A stretch of 64,000 nucleotides of DNA from Butyrivibrio fibrisolvens. Its GTDB lineage: Bacteria; Bacillota; Clostridia; Lachnospirales; Lachnospiraceae. The translations under genes were made by a program, and so were the position numbers. This document shows positions 44,207 through 53,268 of this stretch, in pieces (within the stretch, counting starts at the first letter, position 1; each line of letters starts with the position of its first letter). The notes below the pieces were generated by a model, which made no database searches, was not told the DNA's origin, and was given only the letters and a program-made list of their open reading frames with translations. The stretch covers positions 1,550,001-1,614,000 of the forward strand of contig NZ_CP146963.1 of assembly GCF_037113525.1 (NCBI RefSeq), read 5' to 3'.

Positions 44207-45088
44207 TCACACTACGGACTTAAAAGTCTTTTTTATCTGCTCCAGGAATTTTTCAGCTATAGGAGTAAAGGTCTGATACTTATTCCAAATGAGATATAGC
44301 TCTGATTTCAGTTCCGGTGAAAGAGGCTTAAATACCATGTCAGTACCTTCGGTGTTTATCAGGTTCTTGAACGTAAGTAAGATTCCAAGTTTTTCCCTTG
44401 CAAATACAGAGCCGTTATAGGAAAGTCTAAAGGAACCCTCCAGCTTAAGTTCATTGAATCTGTCTTTGGCCCACGCTTTGATTTCATTGTTCCAGCTCTG
44501 TTCAGAGACAAATAGAGGTTGTCCTATCAGGTCAGAGACCCGGATGGACTTTTTCCTGGCGAGGGGATGAGATGAAGGCATGATTGCTCCCCACACATCA
44601 GCTTCCGGGAATTTTACATATTCATATTTATTGCTGTCTGGTGTTTCACATAGTACAGCAAAGTCTAAAATACCCTTATCAAGCTTTTCAGTAACCTGCT
44701 CAGTATCTCCGCTGGTTATATGATAAGTGAGGTTAGGGTATTTTTCTTTTAACTTATAGATCTCTCTGGCAAGGTATCTGATCTGATAGCTCTCAGCAAG
44801 TCCAAAATAAATATCCCCACCTGTTATATCATCCAGAGAGTTAAATTCCTGTTCTATCTTATCGGACATGGCAACAAGATCCTGAGCCCTGTCACGAAGG
44901 AGCATCCCTTCGTCCGTAAGCGAAATGCTGAAACTGTGCCTTACAAACAGTTTCTTTCCAAGTTCTTCCTCTAATGCTTTTAACGTCTTTGAAAGAGTGG
45001 GCTGTGATACATGAAGCTGATCAGCAGCCTTTGACATATTTTCTTCCCTTGCAACTGCAAGAAAGTATTTGAGATTTTTTATTTCCAT
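44207..45088 (-). CDS. LysR-family transcriptional regulator
   Basis: About 293 aa; the start at 45088 (MEIKNLKYFLAVAREENMSK) has GGAGG upstream, longer starts are not needed. N-terminal winged HTH: AADQLHVSQPTLSKTLKALE. The C-terminal substrate-binding domain starts GDIYFGLAESYQIRYLAREI. It is divergent from the 45210 operon, with a palindrome in the shared promoter region, so it probably controls that operon. Confidence 0.93.
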   Translation of the reverse strand: MEIKNLKYFLAVAREENMSKAADQLHVSQPTLSKTLKALEEELGKKLFVRHSFSISLTDEGMLLRDRAQDLVAMSDKIEQEFNSLDDITGGDIYFGLAESYQIRYLAREIYKLKEKYPNLTYHITSGDTEQVTEKLDKGILDFAVLCETPDSNKYEYVKFPEADVWGAIMPSSHPLARKKSIRVSDLIGQPLFVSEQSWNNEIKAWAKDRFNELKLEGSFRLSYNGSVFAREKLGILLTFKNLINTEGTDMVFKPLSPELKSELYLIWNKYQTFTPIAEKFLEQIKKTFKSVV

Positions 45089-45133
45089 GAAAACCTCCAT
45101 AAAGTTGACAATCAATGTGTTATTCCAAAAACG

Positions 45134-45147
45134 AATATCATGATATT
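45134..45147. promoter_or_regulatory. Palindrome in the LysR divergent promoter
   Basis: AATATCATGATATT is perfectly symmetric and lies between the divergent LysR gene and the 45210 operon, in the usual place of a LysR box. Confidence 0.55.
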
Positions 45148-45209
45148 TATTTTATTCATTAGCGAAAATCTGGTCAAGGATTTAGTATGAAGTCAGAAGG
45201 AGCAATAAG

Positions 45210-45425
45210 ATGGATACCAAAAAGATTCTTGAAGGCCTATCGGACATGGGCTGCGATGAGAAAGAAATAAACTTTATGAAAAAGATGTATGAAGAAGGTG
45301 ACACTGATACACTTCTTCGAGATCTTAGAAAATGCCGGTGCCATCTTATGGATGAGCTTCATAACAGCCAGAAAAAAGTTGATAACATGGATTTTTTGAT
45401 AAGACAGATTCAAAAAGAGAAATGA
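45210..45425 (+). CDS. Small conserved-type protein, 71 aa
   Basis: Ribosome site AGAAGGAG before the ATG. It is a helical charged protein: MDTKKILEGLSDMGCDEKEI, then DTDTLLRDLRKCRCHLMDEL and a coiled C-terminus VDNMDFLIRQIQKEK. It is the first gene of the LysR-controlled operon; the function is unknown to me. Confidence 0.7.
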   Translation: MDTKKILEGLSDMGCDEKEINFMKKMYEEGDTDTLLRDLRKCRCHLMDELHNSQKKVDNMDFLIRQIQKEK

Positions 45426-45445
45426 TTAAAACGGAGGAATGTAAA

Positions 45446-46447
45446 ATGATCAGAAAAGAAGAACTAAACCTTGTAACCGAGTGGGATAAGACCTTTAAGA
45501 AAAGTGATAAGGTTGACCACAGCAAAGTAACATTCGTAAACAGATATGGAATCACCCTGGCAGCAGATATGTATGTTCCTAAGAATGCAGAGGGCAAACT
45601 TCCTGCAATTGCTGTATGCGGGCCATTCGGAGCAGTTAAGGAGCAGTGTTCCGGTCTTTATGCTCAAACAATGGCAGAGAGAGGATTCTTAACAATAGCA
45701 TTTGACCCATCATTTACAGGAGAGTCCGGTGGGAACGTAAGATTTATGGCATCTCCTGATATCAATACAGAAGATTTCATGGCTGCAGTTGATTTCCTTT
45801 CACTTAATGAAAAAGTAAATCCTGACAGGATTGGAATCATCGGTATCTGTGGCTGGGGCGGCATGGCTGTAAATACAGCAGCTCTTGATACAAGGATCAA
45901 AGCTACAGCTGCAATGACAATGTATGACATGACAAGAGTAAATGCCAAGGGATATTTTGACTCCGAGGACAGCGAGGAAGCAAGGTATCAGAAGAGGGCT
46001 GCCATGTGCGCTCAGAGACTTGAAGACCTTAAGGCAGGTGAGTATAAGCTTGGCGGCGGTGTAGTAGATCCACTTCCGGAGGATGCACCTTTCTTTGTGA
46101 AAGACTATTATGATTACTACAAGACTGAAAGAGGTTATCACAAGAGAAGCCTTAATTCCAATGGCGGCTGGAATGTGATCGGCTGTGAATCCTTTGTTAA
46201 TCAGCCAATACTTAAATACAGCAACGAGATCAGAAGTGCAGTTTTACTTGTACATGGAGAAAAGGCACATTCATGCTATTTCTCAAAGGATGCTTATGCA
46301 GATATGATCAAAGACAGCAAGTATGCAGATAACAAGGAACTTATGTTAATCCCTGATGCAGTACACACAGATCTGTATGATGGTGGTGATAAGGATTATA
46401 TTCCTTTTGATAAGCTGGAAAGCTTCTTTATGGAGAATCTGAAGTAA
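45446..46447 (+). CDS. Alpha/beta hydrolase (YcjY/dienelactone hydrolase-like)
   Basis: About 333 aa; the ATG at 45446 has GGAGG 8 nt upstream. The N-terminal part has FVNRYGITLAADMYVPKNAE and FDPSFTGESGG. The nucleophile elbow is IGICGWGGMAV, where a Cys stands at the usual Ser place, as in dienelactone hydrolases; the late His is in IPDAVHTDLYD and the acidic residue near VLLVHGEKAHS. No signal peptide. It may act on esters or lactones; the true substrate is unknown. It lies in an operon with a flavodoxin-like reductase. Confidence 0.85.
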   Translation: MIRKEELNLVTEWDKTFKKSDKVDHSKVTFVNRYGITLAADMYVPKNAEGKLPAIAVCGPFGAVKEQCSGLYAQTMAERGFLTIAFDPSFTGESGGNVRFMASPDINTEDFMAAVDFLSLNEKVNPDRIGIIGICGWGGMAVNTAALDTRIKATAAMTMYDMTRVNAKGYFDSEDSEEARYQKRAAMCAQRLEDLKAGEYKLGGGVVDPLPEDAPFFVKDYYDYYKTERGYHKRSLNSNGGWNVIGCESFVNQPILKYSNEIRSAVLLVHGEKAHSCYFSKDAYADMIKDSKYADNKELMLIPDAVHTDLYDGGDKDYIPFDKLESFFMENLK

Positions 46448-46501
46448 TGATGACGGTTGAGGATGTAGAACCGATAGAAAAGAAATAAAGGATGAGATGA
46501 T

Positions 46502-47044
46502 ATGAGCAAAGTACTGGTTATTTCAACAAGCCTTCGTACAAATAGCAATTCAGATATACTTACTGAAAAGCTTATAGAGGGGGCAAAAGCGTCAGGTCAT
46601 GATGTGGAGCATATAAGCCTAAAAGGGAAAAATATCGGATTCTGTATCGGATGTCTGGCCTGTCAAAATACACAAAAATGTGTCATTAAGGATGATGCTG
46701 TCACTATTGCAGAAAAAGTAAAGAATGCAGAAATTCTCGTTTTTGCAACACCTATTTATTATTACGAGATGAGCGGTCAGATGAAAACTCTTTTGGACAG
46801 GCTCAATCCGCTATATCCTTCAGATTATAAATTTAGAAATGTATATATGCTCTCCGTCGCAGCTGAGGATGAAGAGTTTGTGCCTAAAAAGGCTGAAAGC
46901 GGACTTCAGGGATGGGTTGACTGTTTTGAAAAGGCAGAATTCTCCGGTTCCTTATTCTGCGGTGGCATAGGTGATATGGGTGAGGCATCTGGGAAAACAG
47001 AAGAGTTAAACGAAGCTTTCGAGTTTGGAAAGTCTTTAAGATAA
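46502..47044 (+). CDS. Flavodoxin-fold NAD(P)H-dependent FMN reductase
   Basis: A 180-aa protein. The FMN phosphate loop is STSLRTNSNSDILTEKLIEG, the Cys motif GFCIGCLACQNTQKC, and the flavin-contact loop FATPIYYYEMSGQMKTLLDR. It is a cytoplasmic quinone or FMN reductase of the same superfamily as the lanthipeptide-cluster protein at 3356. It lies in the LysR-controlled operon between hydrolase and lipoprotein, perhaps for reductive detoxification. Confidence 0.88.
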   Translation: MSKVLVISTSLRTNSNSDILTEKLIEGAKASGHDVEHISLKGKNIGFCIGCLACQNTQKCVIKDDAVTIAEKVKNAEILVFATPIYYYEMSGQMKTLLDRLNPLYPSDYKFRNVYMLSVAAEDEEFVPKKAESGLQGWVDCFEKAEFSGSLFCGGIGDMGEASGKTEELNEAFEFGKSLR

Positions 47045-47056
47045 AGGATGCTTGAT

Positions 47057-47641
47057 ATGAAAGAAAAAATGATTTTGATAGCATTCTGTATGACAATCAT
47101 GTTTTGTATGAGCGCCTGTTCAGGAAATACAATAAACTCCGGTGATAATCAGAATGCAGTAACTGAAATATCAACATCAGAAAATGTTGAAACAGAAAGC
47201 TCAGAAGAGAATGTCATGTCGGAGGAAACTGCTATGTATCAGCTGGCAGAAAAAGATGAATCAGTAGATGATGAAGCTATTGGAGATAGTACAATGATAA
47301 TGAAGATTGGCGATACAAAAGTTAATGTGGAATGGGAAGACAATCAGGCTGTAGAAGCGCTGCGGGATATGGCTAAAGATGGTGATATTACCATTCAGAT
47401 GTCAATGTATGGCGGTTTTGAACAGGTGGGCTCAATTGGACAGAGTTTGCCACGAGATGATAAGCAGACAACAACATCATCAGGTGATATAGTTCTGTAT
47501 TCCGGAAATCAGATGGTAGTGTTCTATGGTTCTAATAGCTGGTCATATACAAGACTTGGACATATATCTGATAAGAATACGGAAGATATGACTGATCTTC
47601 TTTCCAATGGAGATGTTACTATAACCATTAGCATTGAATAA
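47057..47641 (+). CDS. Lipoprotein with cyclophilin-like domain
   Basis: About 194 aa; the ATG at 47057 has AAAGG 9 nt upstream, an alternative ATG is at 47048. The signal MKEKMILIAFCMTIMFCMSAC ends in the lipobox MSAC, so it is anchored by lipid. After a Ser/Glu-rich linker comes a cyclophilin-like domain: MKIGDTKVNVEWEDNQAVEA, MYGGFEQVGSIGQSLPRDDK, SSGDIVLYSGNQMVVFYG. In other bacteria such domains accompany flavodoxin-like reductases. It is the end of the LysR operon. Confidence 0.85.
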   Translation: MKEKMILIAFCMTIMFCMSACSGNTINSGDNQNAVTEISTSENVETESSEENVMSEETAMYQLAEKDESVDDEAIGDSTMIMKIGDTKVNVEWEDNQAVEALRDMAKDGDITIQMSMYGGFEQVGSIGQSLPRDDKQTTTSSGDIVLYSGNQMVVFYGSNSWSYTRLGHISDKNTEDMTDLLSNGDVTITISIE

Positions 47642-47864
47642 AACGGGCTTTTTTGAAAATGTCCGCATAATGTCTGCAAAATGTCCGCTTGTATACGAAG
47701 ATTTTTCACTTGCGTGTAAGATCCTGGTTGGAAATTATGTCAAAGGATCAATTTTCTTGAGCAAAAGTGAGTTGGAACGATATGACTGCATCCCATATCA
47801 ACTTGCATTCTTTTTTCAAATAGGTTAGTATTTCTCTATTGAATCGAATAACTGTTTATTCATC

Positions 47865-47942
47865 GGAGGGTGAGTTGTTCTTGAAACGACAAGCTGGATA
47901 AGATGACTGGTTGAAATGCCGGTTTCTTATCCGGCTTTTTTT
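47865..47942 (+). promoter_or_regulatory. Attenuator with leader ORF upstream of the MATE gene
   Basis: GGAGG at 47865 precedes a possible 8-codon leader starting TTG at 47875 (MFLKRQAG, stop 47899-47901). The stop lies in the 5' arm of a long terminator hairpin: AGCTGGATAAG (47892-47902) pairs with CTTATCCGGCT (47926-47936), inner ACTGG/CCGGT, then T8. The MATE start follows 14-20 bases later. Ribosome stalling on the leader would open the hairpin, as in drug-resistance attenuation. Confidence 0.55.
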
Positions 47943-47955
47943 GGAGGTAATGTAC

Positions 47956-49305
47956 GTGTCTAATCAGAAAAATTTTACAGAAGGGAAAATACTGGGGCCA
48001 CTTCTTAAGTTCGCTATCCCTGTGCTTTTGGCACTATTTCTGCAATCACTATATGGCGCTGTTGATCTTATGATTGTAGGCAAATTTGCAGAACCTGCTG
48101 ATGTGTCTGGTGTATCAACCGGTTCACAGATCATGATGACGCTTACAAATCTTGTAAGTTCATTATCAATGGGTATGACTGTGTTTTTAGGACAAAAGAT
48201 TGGTGAAAGAAAAGCTTCTGATGGTGGGAAAATAGTGGCAAATGGAATAATGCTGTTTTTGTCGACAGGTCTTTTCCTGACAGCATTCATTTCATTGTTT
48301 GCCGGAAATCTTGCCAGTATCATGAATGCGCCGGAGGAGGCTTATGGTCTTACGGTTTCATATATCAGGATATGCGGAGCTGGAGCAGTGGTAATAATAT
48401 CTTACAACCTGATAGGAAGTATATTCAGAGGACTCGGAGATTCTGTCACTCCGCTTGTAACAGTGCTTATAGCGTGTGCCTGTAACATTATCGGAGATTT
48501 AACTCTGGTTGCAGGATTCAAAATGGGAACAAAAGGAGCTGCTATAGCAACAGTAGCCGCGCAGCTGATAAGTGTTGTGATATCTTTGCTAATGATAAGC
48601 AAAAAGGAACTACCATTTAAGCTTGATAGATTCTGCTTTAAACTGAATAAAGAAATCATCAAAAAAATAGTGTTTATCGGAGCTCCGGTTGCGTTGCAAG
48701 ATCTTCTTGTGGGTATTTCCTTCCTTGTCATTCTGGCTATAGTCAATTCACTTGGTGTAATTGCATCCGCGGGAGTAGGCGTTGCAGAGAAGGTTTGCGC
48801 ATTTATCATGCTAATACCTTCAGCTTTTGCTCAGTCAATGTCGGCGTTTGTATCTCAAAACAGAGGCGCAGGCAAATATGATAGGGCCTTAAAAGGGCTC
48901 AGATATGTCATCGGAGTATCATTCATATTTGCAGTATTCATGTTTTACAGTGCTTTTTTCCATGGAGATTTATTGTCCGTGATATTTGCAAAAGATGCAG
49001 AAGTTGTTGCTGCTTCCTGGGACTACCTTAAAGCATATGCCATTGATTGCCTGTTTACATGTTTCCTTTTTTGTTTTATAGGTTTTTTCAATGGGATGGA
49101 ATATACAAGATTTGTCATGGTTCAGGGTATAGTGGGAGCTTTCCTTGTGAGAATACCTGTATCTTATATTATGAGTAAGCAGGAACCTGTATCGCTCTTT
49201 CATATAGGCTTGGCAACACCGTGCTCTACTGTTACTCAGATTATTATGTGCTTTATTTGCCTGTTTGTTTTGAAAAGAAAGCTGAGAGGAAAAAATAGTA
49301 AATAA
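47956..49305 (+). CDS. MATE-family multidrug efflux transporter
   Basis: About 449 aa. The GTG at 47956 has GGAGG 8 nt upstream; an ATG at 47950 is too close to that site and the frame back to 47911 runs through a terminator. It begins SNQKNFTEGKILGPLLKFAI and has 12 predicted transmembrane helices in two halves. The first half has LYGAVDLMIVGKFA, the second GAPVALQDLLVGISF, typical of the Na+- or H+-driven MATE/DinF-like clade. The attenuator in front suggests drug-induced expression. Confidence 0.92.
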   Translation: MSNQKNFTEGKILGPLLKFAIPVLLALFLQSLYGAVDLMIVGKFAEPADVSGVSTGSQIMMTLTNLVSSLSMGMTVFLGQKIGERKASDGGKIVANGIMLFLSTGLFLTAFISLFAGNLASIMNAPEEAYGLTVSYIRICGAGAVVIISYNLIGSIFRGLGDSVTPLVTVLIACACNIIGDLTLVAGFKMGTKGAAIATVAAQLISVVISLLMISKKELPFKLDRFCFKLNKEIIKKIVFIGAPVALQDLLVGISFLVILAIVNSLGVIASAGVGVAEKVCAFIMLIPSAFAQSMSAFVSQNRGAGKYDRALKGLRYVIGVSFIFAVFMFYSAFFHGDLLSVIFAKDAEVVAASWDYLKAYAIDCLFTCFLFCFIGFFNGMEYTRFVMVQGIVGAFLVRIPVSYIMSKQEPVSLFHIGLATPCSTVTQIIMCFICLFVLKRKLRGKNSK

Positions 49306-49512
49306 TATCGGAATATAATCATTAGTAATTATTTTGTAGTCTAAATCATTAATAGGCACATTTTAGTTCATTCATAGTTGAAATCTTATAAAAAACGACC
49401 AAGTTAGCACAAAACGATTATGTAAATTGAAGGCTTCTGTTATCCTTGAATTATCAGCAATTAAATAAGCAAATTCAGCTTATTATAAACGCCGGCAGGA
49501 GGCAAAATAGCT

Positions 49513-51537
49513 ATGATCATCAATACAAACTTAACCATAATAACAGGAAAAGCAAGCGAGCCTGTTTTACATGCATTAGATCACTTGAAAAGAGATTTAA
49601 GTGAGTCACTGACTCCGTCCCCAGGGTCCAAAACTGCACCTTCCCCATTGACTCCCAACCTTGTCCTTGAGGAAGAAAATTCCCTTGAAGCTGAAACCTA
49701 CATGCTTTCATGCAAGGACAATACCCTGACAATAAAAGCCTCTGACGACCTTGGTTTTATTTACGGTATCTATGAGATAAGCAGGCGCTTTCTCGGCATA
49801 CAGCCGCTGTGGTTCTGGAACGACCAGAAGATACAGCGCCGCGAGAGCATAGAGATTCCCGAAGGCTTCACCTACAGATCTGAAAAACCAAGAGTCCGCT
49901 ATCGTGGCTGGTTTATCAACGACGAAGTCCTTTTGGCAACCTGGAAAGTGGACGGAAGTTCAGAACTGCCCTGGGAGATGGCCTTTGAGGCACTGCTGCG
50001 CCTTGGCGGAAATATGACCATTCCGGGGACTGATAAGAATTCAAGAAAGTACCGCGCCCTGGCGTCCAGGATGGGCCTTTATATAACCCATCACCACGCA
50101 GAGCCCTTGGGCGCTGAGATGTTCATAAGAGCATATCCTGACCTTGAACCCTCATTTGCAAAGCACGAAGACCTCTTCATCGGTCTCTGGAAGGACGCAA
50201 TCAAGGAGCAGTCAGACAGCAAGGTGATCTGGAACATTGGATTTAGAGGACAGGGTGATAAACCCTTCTGGGCAGACGATCCGAGATACGACACGCCCAA
50301 AGCCCGTGGCGAACTCATCAGCAAGATCATTCGCATGCAGTACGACCTGGTCAAAGAGCATAACAAAGACGCAGTCTGCTGCACCAATCTCTACGGTGAG
50401 ATCATGGCACTTTACCGTGACGGCAACCTCGAACTCCCCGAAGACGTAATAAAAATCTGGGCCGACAACGGCTACGGCAAGATGGTATCACGTAGGCAGA
50501 ACGACGACGACCCCAGAGTTTATGCGCTTCCCACAGAAAGCGACCACGGAAGACATGGCATCTACTACCACGTATCCTTCTATGATCTTCAGGCTGCAAA
50601 TCACATGACCATGATGCCGAACGCACCTTTGTTTATAGGAAAAGAGCTTTCAGACTGCCTCTCAAACGGCGCAGAAGATTTCTGGATCATCAATTGCTCG
50701 AACATCAAGCCGCACCTTTACTACCTTGACCTTGTGGCAAGGCTCTGGCAAACCGGCAACGCAGACACGGAGCATTACACTCAGGATTACGCGAGGACCT
50801 ACTATGGCACTGATAACGCAGAGGCCGTTTCAAAGCTTCTTTCCCAGTGGCCTGAGTATTCACTGAAATTCGGCCCTCACGAGGACAACAGAGCAGGAGA
50901 GCAGTTCGCAAACCACATCACCAGGATGCTTGCAACGAACTTTGTTGTAGACAGAAATAGGCCTGCGCCACATCTTAATTGGGCCACAAGCGCTACCACC
51001 TTCCGCGATCAGATCATCTGGTATAAAGAGCTTGTGGAAGCAGCAGCTAACAACTATGAACAATATTTAAAACAATGTGAGACTACAGAAAAAGCTCTCT
51101 CCGATACAGGAAAAGAGCTTTTCAAAGATTCTCTGCTTATGCAGGTAAAGTATATGTACTATGGTTACCTCGGAGCAAGCCTTGCCTGTGAGAGCATGCT
51201 CCTTGGACTTTCCGGCGAATACAAAAAAGCCTTCTACCAAGCCGGCCTCGCCCGCGAAGCCTTCCTTGCAGGAGACAAGGCTCAGCGGGAAAGAGAGCAT
51301 GACAAGTGGCAGGGTTTTTATGAGAATGACTGCGAAGCAGATATCAAGCAGTCTGGCTTCGTGATGGAATACCTCATGTCAACCTTAAGAGCAATCGGCG
51401 ACGGCCCTCATTACTGGGCTTGGCAGCGCGACGTGACAGACTCAGAAGAAGACAGGAAAGTAACGCTCCTTCTTAGCACCACCAATCATTTGAAGGACTT
51501 GGAACTGTTCAATCTCATGAAGCAAAAGATATGCTAA
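49513..51537 (+). CDS. Glycoside hydrolase family 115-like (alpha-glucuronidase)
   Basis: A 674-aa enzyme without signal peptide, thus cytoplasmic. GH115 features: DDLGFIYGIYEISRRFLGI near residue 75, PRVRYRGWFINDE near 130, LLRLGGNMTIPGTDKNSRK, ITHHHAEPLGAEMF and FGPHEDNRAGEQFANHI. GH115 removes (4-O-methyl)-glucuronic acid from xylan. The internal location suggests action on imported oligosaccharides. The gene is clearly richer in GC than its neighbours, a hint of transfer or strong codon selection. Ribosome site AGGAGG 11 nt before the ATG. Confidence 0.82.
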   Translation: MIINTNLTIITGKASEPVLHALDHLKRDLSESLTPSPGSKTAPSPLTPNLVLEEENSLEAETYMLSCKDNTLTIKASDDLGFIYGIYEISRRFLGIQPLWFWNDQKIQRRESIEIPEGFTYRSEKPRVRYRGWFINDEVLLATWKVDGSSELPWEMAFEALLRLGGNMTIPGTDKNSRKYRALASRMGLYITHHHAEPLGAEMFIRAYPDLEPSFAKHEDLFIGLWKDAIKEQSDSKVIWNIGFRGQGDKPFWADDPRYDTPKARGELISKIIRMQYDLVKEHNKDAVCCTNLYGEIMALYRDGNLELPEDVIKIWADNGYGKMVSRRQNDDDPRVYALPTESDHGRHGIYYHVSFYDLQAANHMTMMPNAPLFIGKELSDCLSNGAEDFWIINCSNIKPHLYYLDLVARLWQTGNADTEHYTQDYARTYYGTDNAEAVSKLLSQWPEYSLKFGPHEDNRAGEQFANHITRMLATNFVVDRNRPAPHLNWATSATTFRDQIIWYKELVEAAANNYEQYLKQCETTEKALSDTGKELFKDSLLMQVKYMYYGYLGASLACESMLLGLSGEYKKAFYQAGLAREAFLAGDKAQREREHDKWQGFYENDCEADIKQSGFVMEYLMSTLRAIGDGPHYWAWQRDVTDSEEDRKVTLLLSTTNHLKDLELFNLMKQKIC

Positions 51538-51541
51538 TATC

Positions 51542-51760
51542 CTATTTTTCTATTACCAGTTCAGATTTTTTCATGGCCGGTGTTATACCGGCCTTTTCTT
51601 CTATGCTGTTTATTAATTCTTCAGATTCCTCAAGTGACAGTATTACGTATCCTTCATTTTCATAAAACTTTTTAACTGCCTGATATTCATCACTGTCTTC
51701 AGCAGCTGTGTAATCGTGTAAATCTGTATAAAGATAATTCAAACTATGATCAGACGCCAA
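51542..51760 (-). pseudogene. 5'-truncated protein remnant
   Basis: The 72-residue frame LNYLYTDLHDYTAAEDSDEY ... EEKAGITPAMKKSELVIEK is open to its 5' limit without a proper start or ribosome site. It meets the flavin reductase remnant head to head at about 51750-51760. I do not recognise the family. It could also be a complete small gene with a TTG start at 51760, less likely. Confidence 0.5.
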
Positions 51761-52058
51761 AAAGTATTATCTGGAAAGCGGACTTACTACAGTCAAGTCT
51801 GACCTTGTAGATGCTCCAATCATCAATGAGCTTCCTATCGCCATGGAGTGTGAGTTTATCGAATATCAGAGTGACGAGACAGGAATGGGAGTTATCGGAA
51901 AAGTCGTAAAAACCTCTATTGAGGAAGCAAATATGTCTGGAGACAAGGTTAATATAGATTCTCTTGAAGCTATCGCCTTTGATCCTTACACACATGGTTA
52001 TTATAAGGTGTCCGGAAGAGTCGGAGAGGCTTTTTCAGATGGAAAGAAGCTCTTTTGA
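51750..52058 (+). pseudogene. 5'-truncated flavin reductase-like gene
   Basis: The frame KKYYLESGLTTVKSDLVDAP, INELPIAMECEFIEYQSDE, VIGKVVKTSIEEANMSGD and FDPYTHGYYKVSGRVGEAF to the stop is the C-terminal half of a flavin reductase/NADH-FMN oxidoreductase-like protein. The N-terminal FMN-binding half is missing; the frame has a stop at 51747. It ends normally. Together with the minus-strand remnant it marks a deletion junction. Confidence 0.75.
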
Positions 52059-52094
52059 TGGACAACAATTTACAATAATGAAAAAGCTGAGGGC

Positions 52095-52427
52095 TCAACC
52101 TTCAGCTTTTTCTATTTCTTTAATATATTCAAAGCCGAAAAGTTCAATCTGATCCAAGACCTTCCTGAATTTTTCGCCCATTTCGCTAAGACTATATTCA
52201 ACTCTGGGAGGAACTTCGGCATATACCTTTCTGGTTATCAGTTTGTCATTTTCCAATTGTCTTAACTGTCTGGTCAGCATAGCTCTGGTGATGTCCGGAA
52301 TATTCCTTTCAAGTTCGTTAAAACGTTGTGTTCCTGTACTAAGCTGAAAGAGTATAACTATGGCCCACTTACCTTGAAGGACTCTTTGAGTTGTGGCATA
52401 AGGACATTGACCGTAAATGCTTTTCAT
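52095..52427 (-). CDS. HxlR-family transcriptional regulator
   Basis: About 110 aa; the start at 52427 (MKSIYGQCPYATTQRVLQGK) has GGAG upstream. The winged HTH contains KWAIVILFQLSTGTQRFNEL, DITRAMLTRQLRQLENDKLI and the wing VPPRVEYSLSEMG. The early Cys in GQCPYA is the thiol-sensing residue in HxlR/HypR-like proteins. It is divergent from the cupin gene and convergent with the flavin reductase remnant, its probable former target. Confidence 0.92.
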   Translation of the reverse strand: MKSIYGQCPYATTQRVLQGKWAIVILFQLSTGTQRFNELERNIPDITRAMLTRQLRQLENDKLITRKVYAEVPPRVEYSLSEMGEKFRKVLDQIELFGFEYIKEIEKAEG

Positions 52428-52572
52428 TAAAATTTTCTCCTTGTATTTCCACAATAGTATCAAAAATGTGACTATGTATTATAAATGTTCGTACTTGTTT
52501 GAAATTGCCTAAGGGATAAAATGATGATACAACAAACAAAAACAAATATCAAATACATGGAGGAAAACAAAA

Positions 52573-52926
52573 ATGTCAAATTTCAAAAAAGTAAACGTAA
52601 CAGAGGCTCCTAGAACAGAACTTCATGATGCTCTTGGTTTAACGGGAGCAGAGATAAGTATCAATCATCTTCCTGCAGGAGCAGGTGTTCCCTTTGTACA
52701 CTCACATAAAAATAATGAGGAAATCTATCTTATTCTTTCCGGAAAGGGTAAGGCTGTAATTGATGGAGAGGATGTTGAAATCGCTAAAGGTGATGTGGTT
52801 AGAATTTCACCTGAAGGAAAGAGACAGTTTCTTGCTGCGGAAGATTCAGAGTTAAGCTATGCATGTATCCAGGTCAAGGCAGGTTCAATTGGTGGATTCA
52901 CTGCAGAGGATGCAGTGATGTACTGA
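52573..52926 (+). CDS. Cupin-domain protein
   Basis: A 117-aa single-domain protein with GGAGG before the ATG. Cupin motif 1: HSHKNNEEIYLILSGKGK; motif 2: GDVVRISPEGKRQFLA. Motif 1 keeps the two His and the Glu for metal binding; motif 2 lacks the last His (KRQF). It is divergent from HxlR and so likely its target. Function unknown, possibly binding or isomerising a small molecule. Confidence 0.88.
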   Translation: MSNFKKVNVTEAPRTELHDALGLTGAEISINHLPAGAGVPFVHSHKNNEEIYLILSGKGKAVIDGEDVEIAKGDVVRISPEGKRQFLAAEDSELSYACIQVKAGSIGGFTAEDAVMY

Positions 52927-52936
52927 TCCTCAAAAG

Positions 52937-53268
52937 ACACCAGCTTTTTCCATAACCATGCCGAGTCTCGCAGTGACGAGCTGTGTGATTCAGAAGGGTG
53001 TCGCAAACTGCATCCAACATATGCGGGAATCCAACTCAGAAATGCCTGCGCAGAAATCATGGAAAAGCAGGGGTATGAGGAGCCGACGGGATAGGCGAAG
53101 ATCACACCGGGATTCAATCTTTGGAGCAGGAGGAGGTAAGCTTATGACTCCGTATCCAATGAGATGGGGAGTATTTATTATCGTGATTTTACGGATAAAG
53201 AGATTCTTCAGTTTGAAGAGTATCTTAACCGCATCAGGGTAAACCTTGAGGAATGGAGTGACAAATGA
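52937..53268 (+). pseudogene. Remnants including the C-terminus of a MarR-type regulator
   Basis: Frame 52937-53096 reads KDTSFFHNHAESRSDELC and CRKLHPTYAGIQLRNACAEI to a stop; family unclear. From about 53149 the frame VSNEMGSIYYRDFTDKEILQ, FEEYLNRIRVNLEEWSDK looks like the last helix of a MarR regulator and its stop overlaps the next ATG by four bases. The N-terminal HTH is missing. Radical SAM mobile pairs normally have a MarR regulator at this place, so this is its eroded form. Confidence 0.65.

Noticed and set aside
47634..47828. 64-aa frame between lipoprotein and MATE genes
   Set aside because: No ribosome site, overlaps the lipoprotein end, and the composition is not convincing. The region is better read as a leader.
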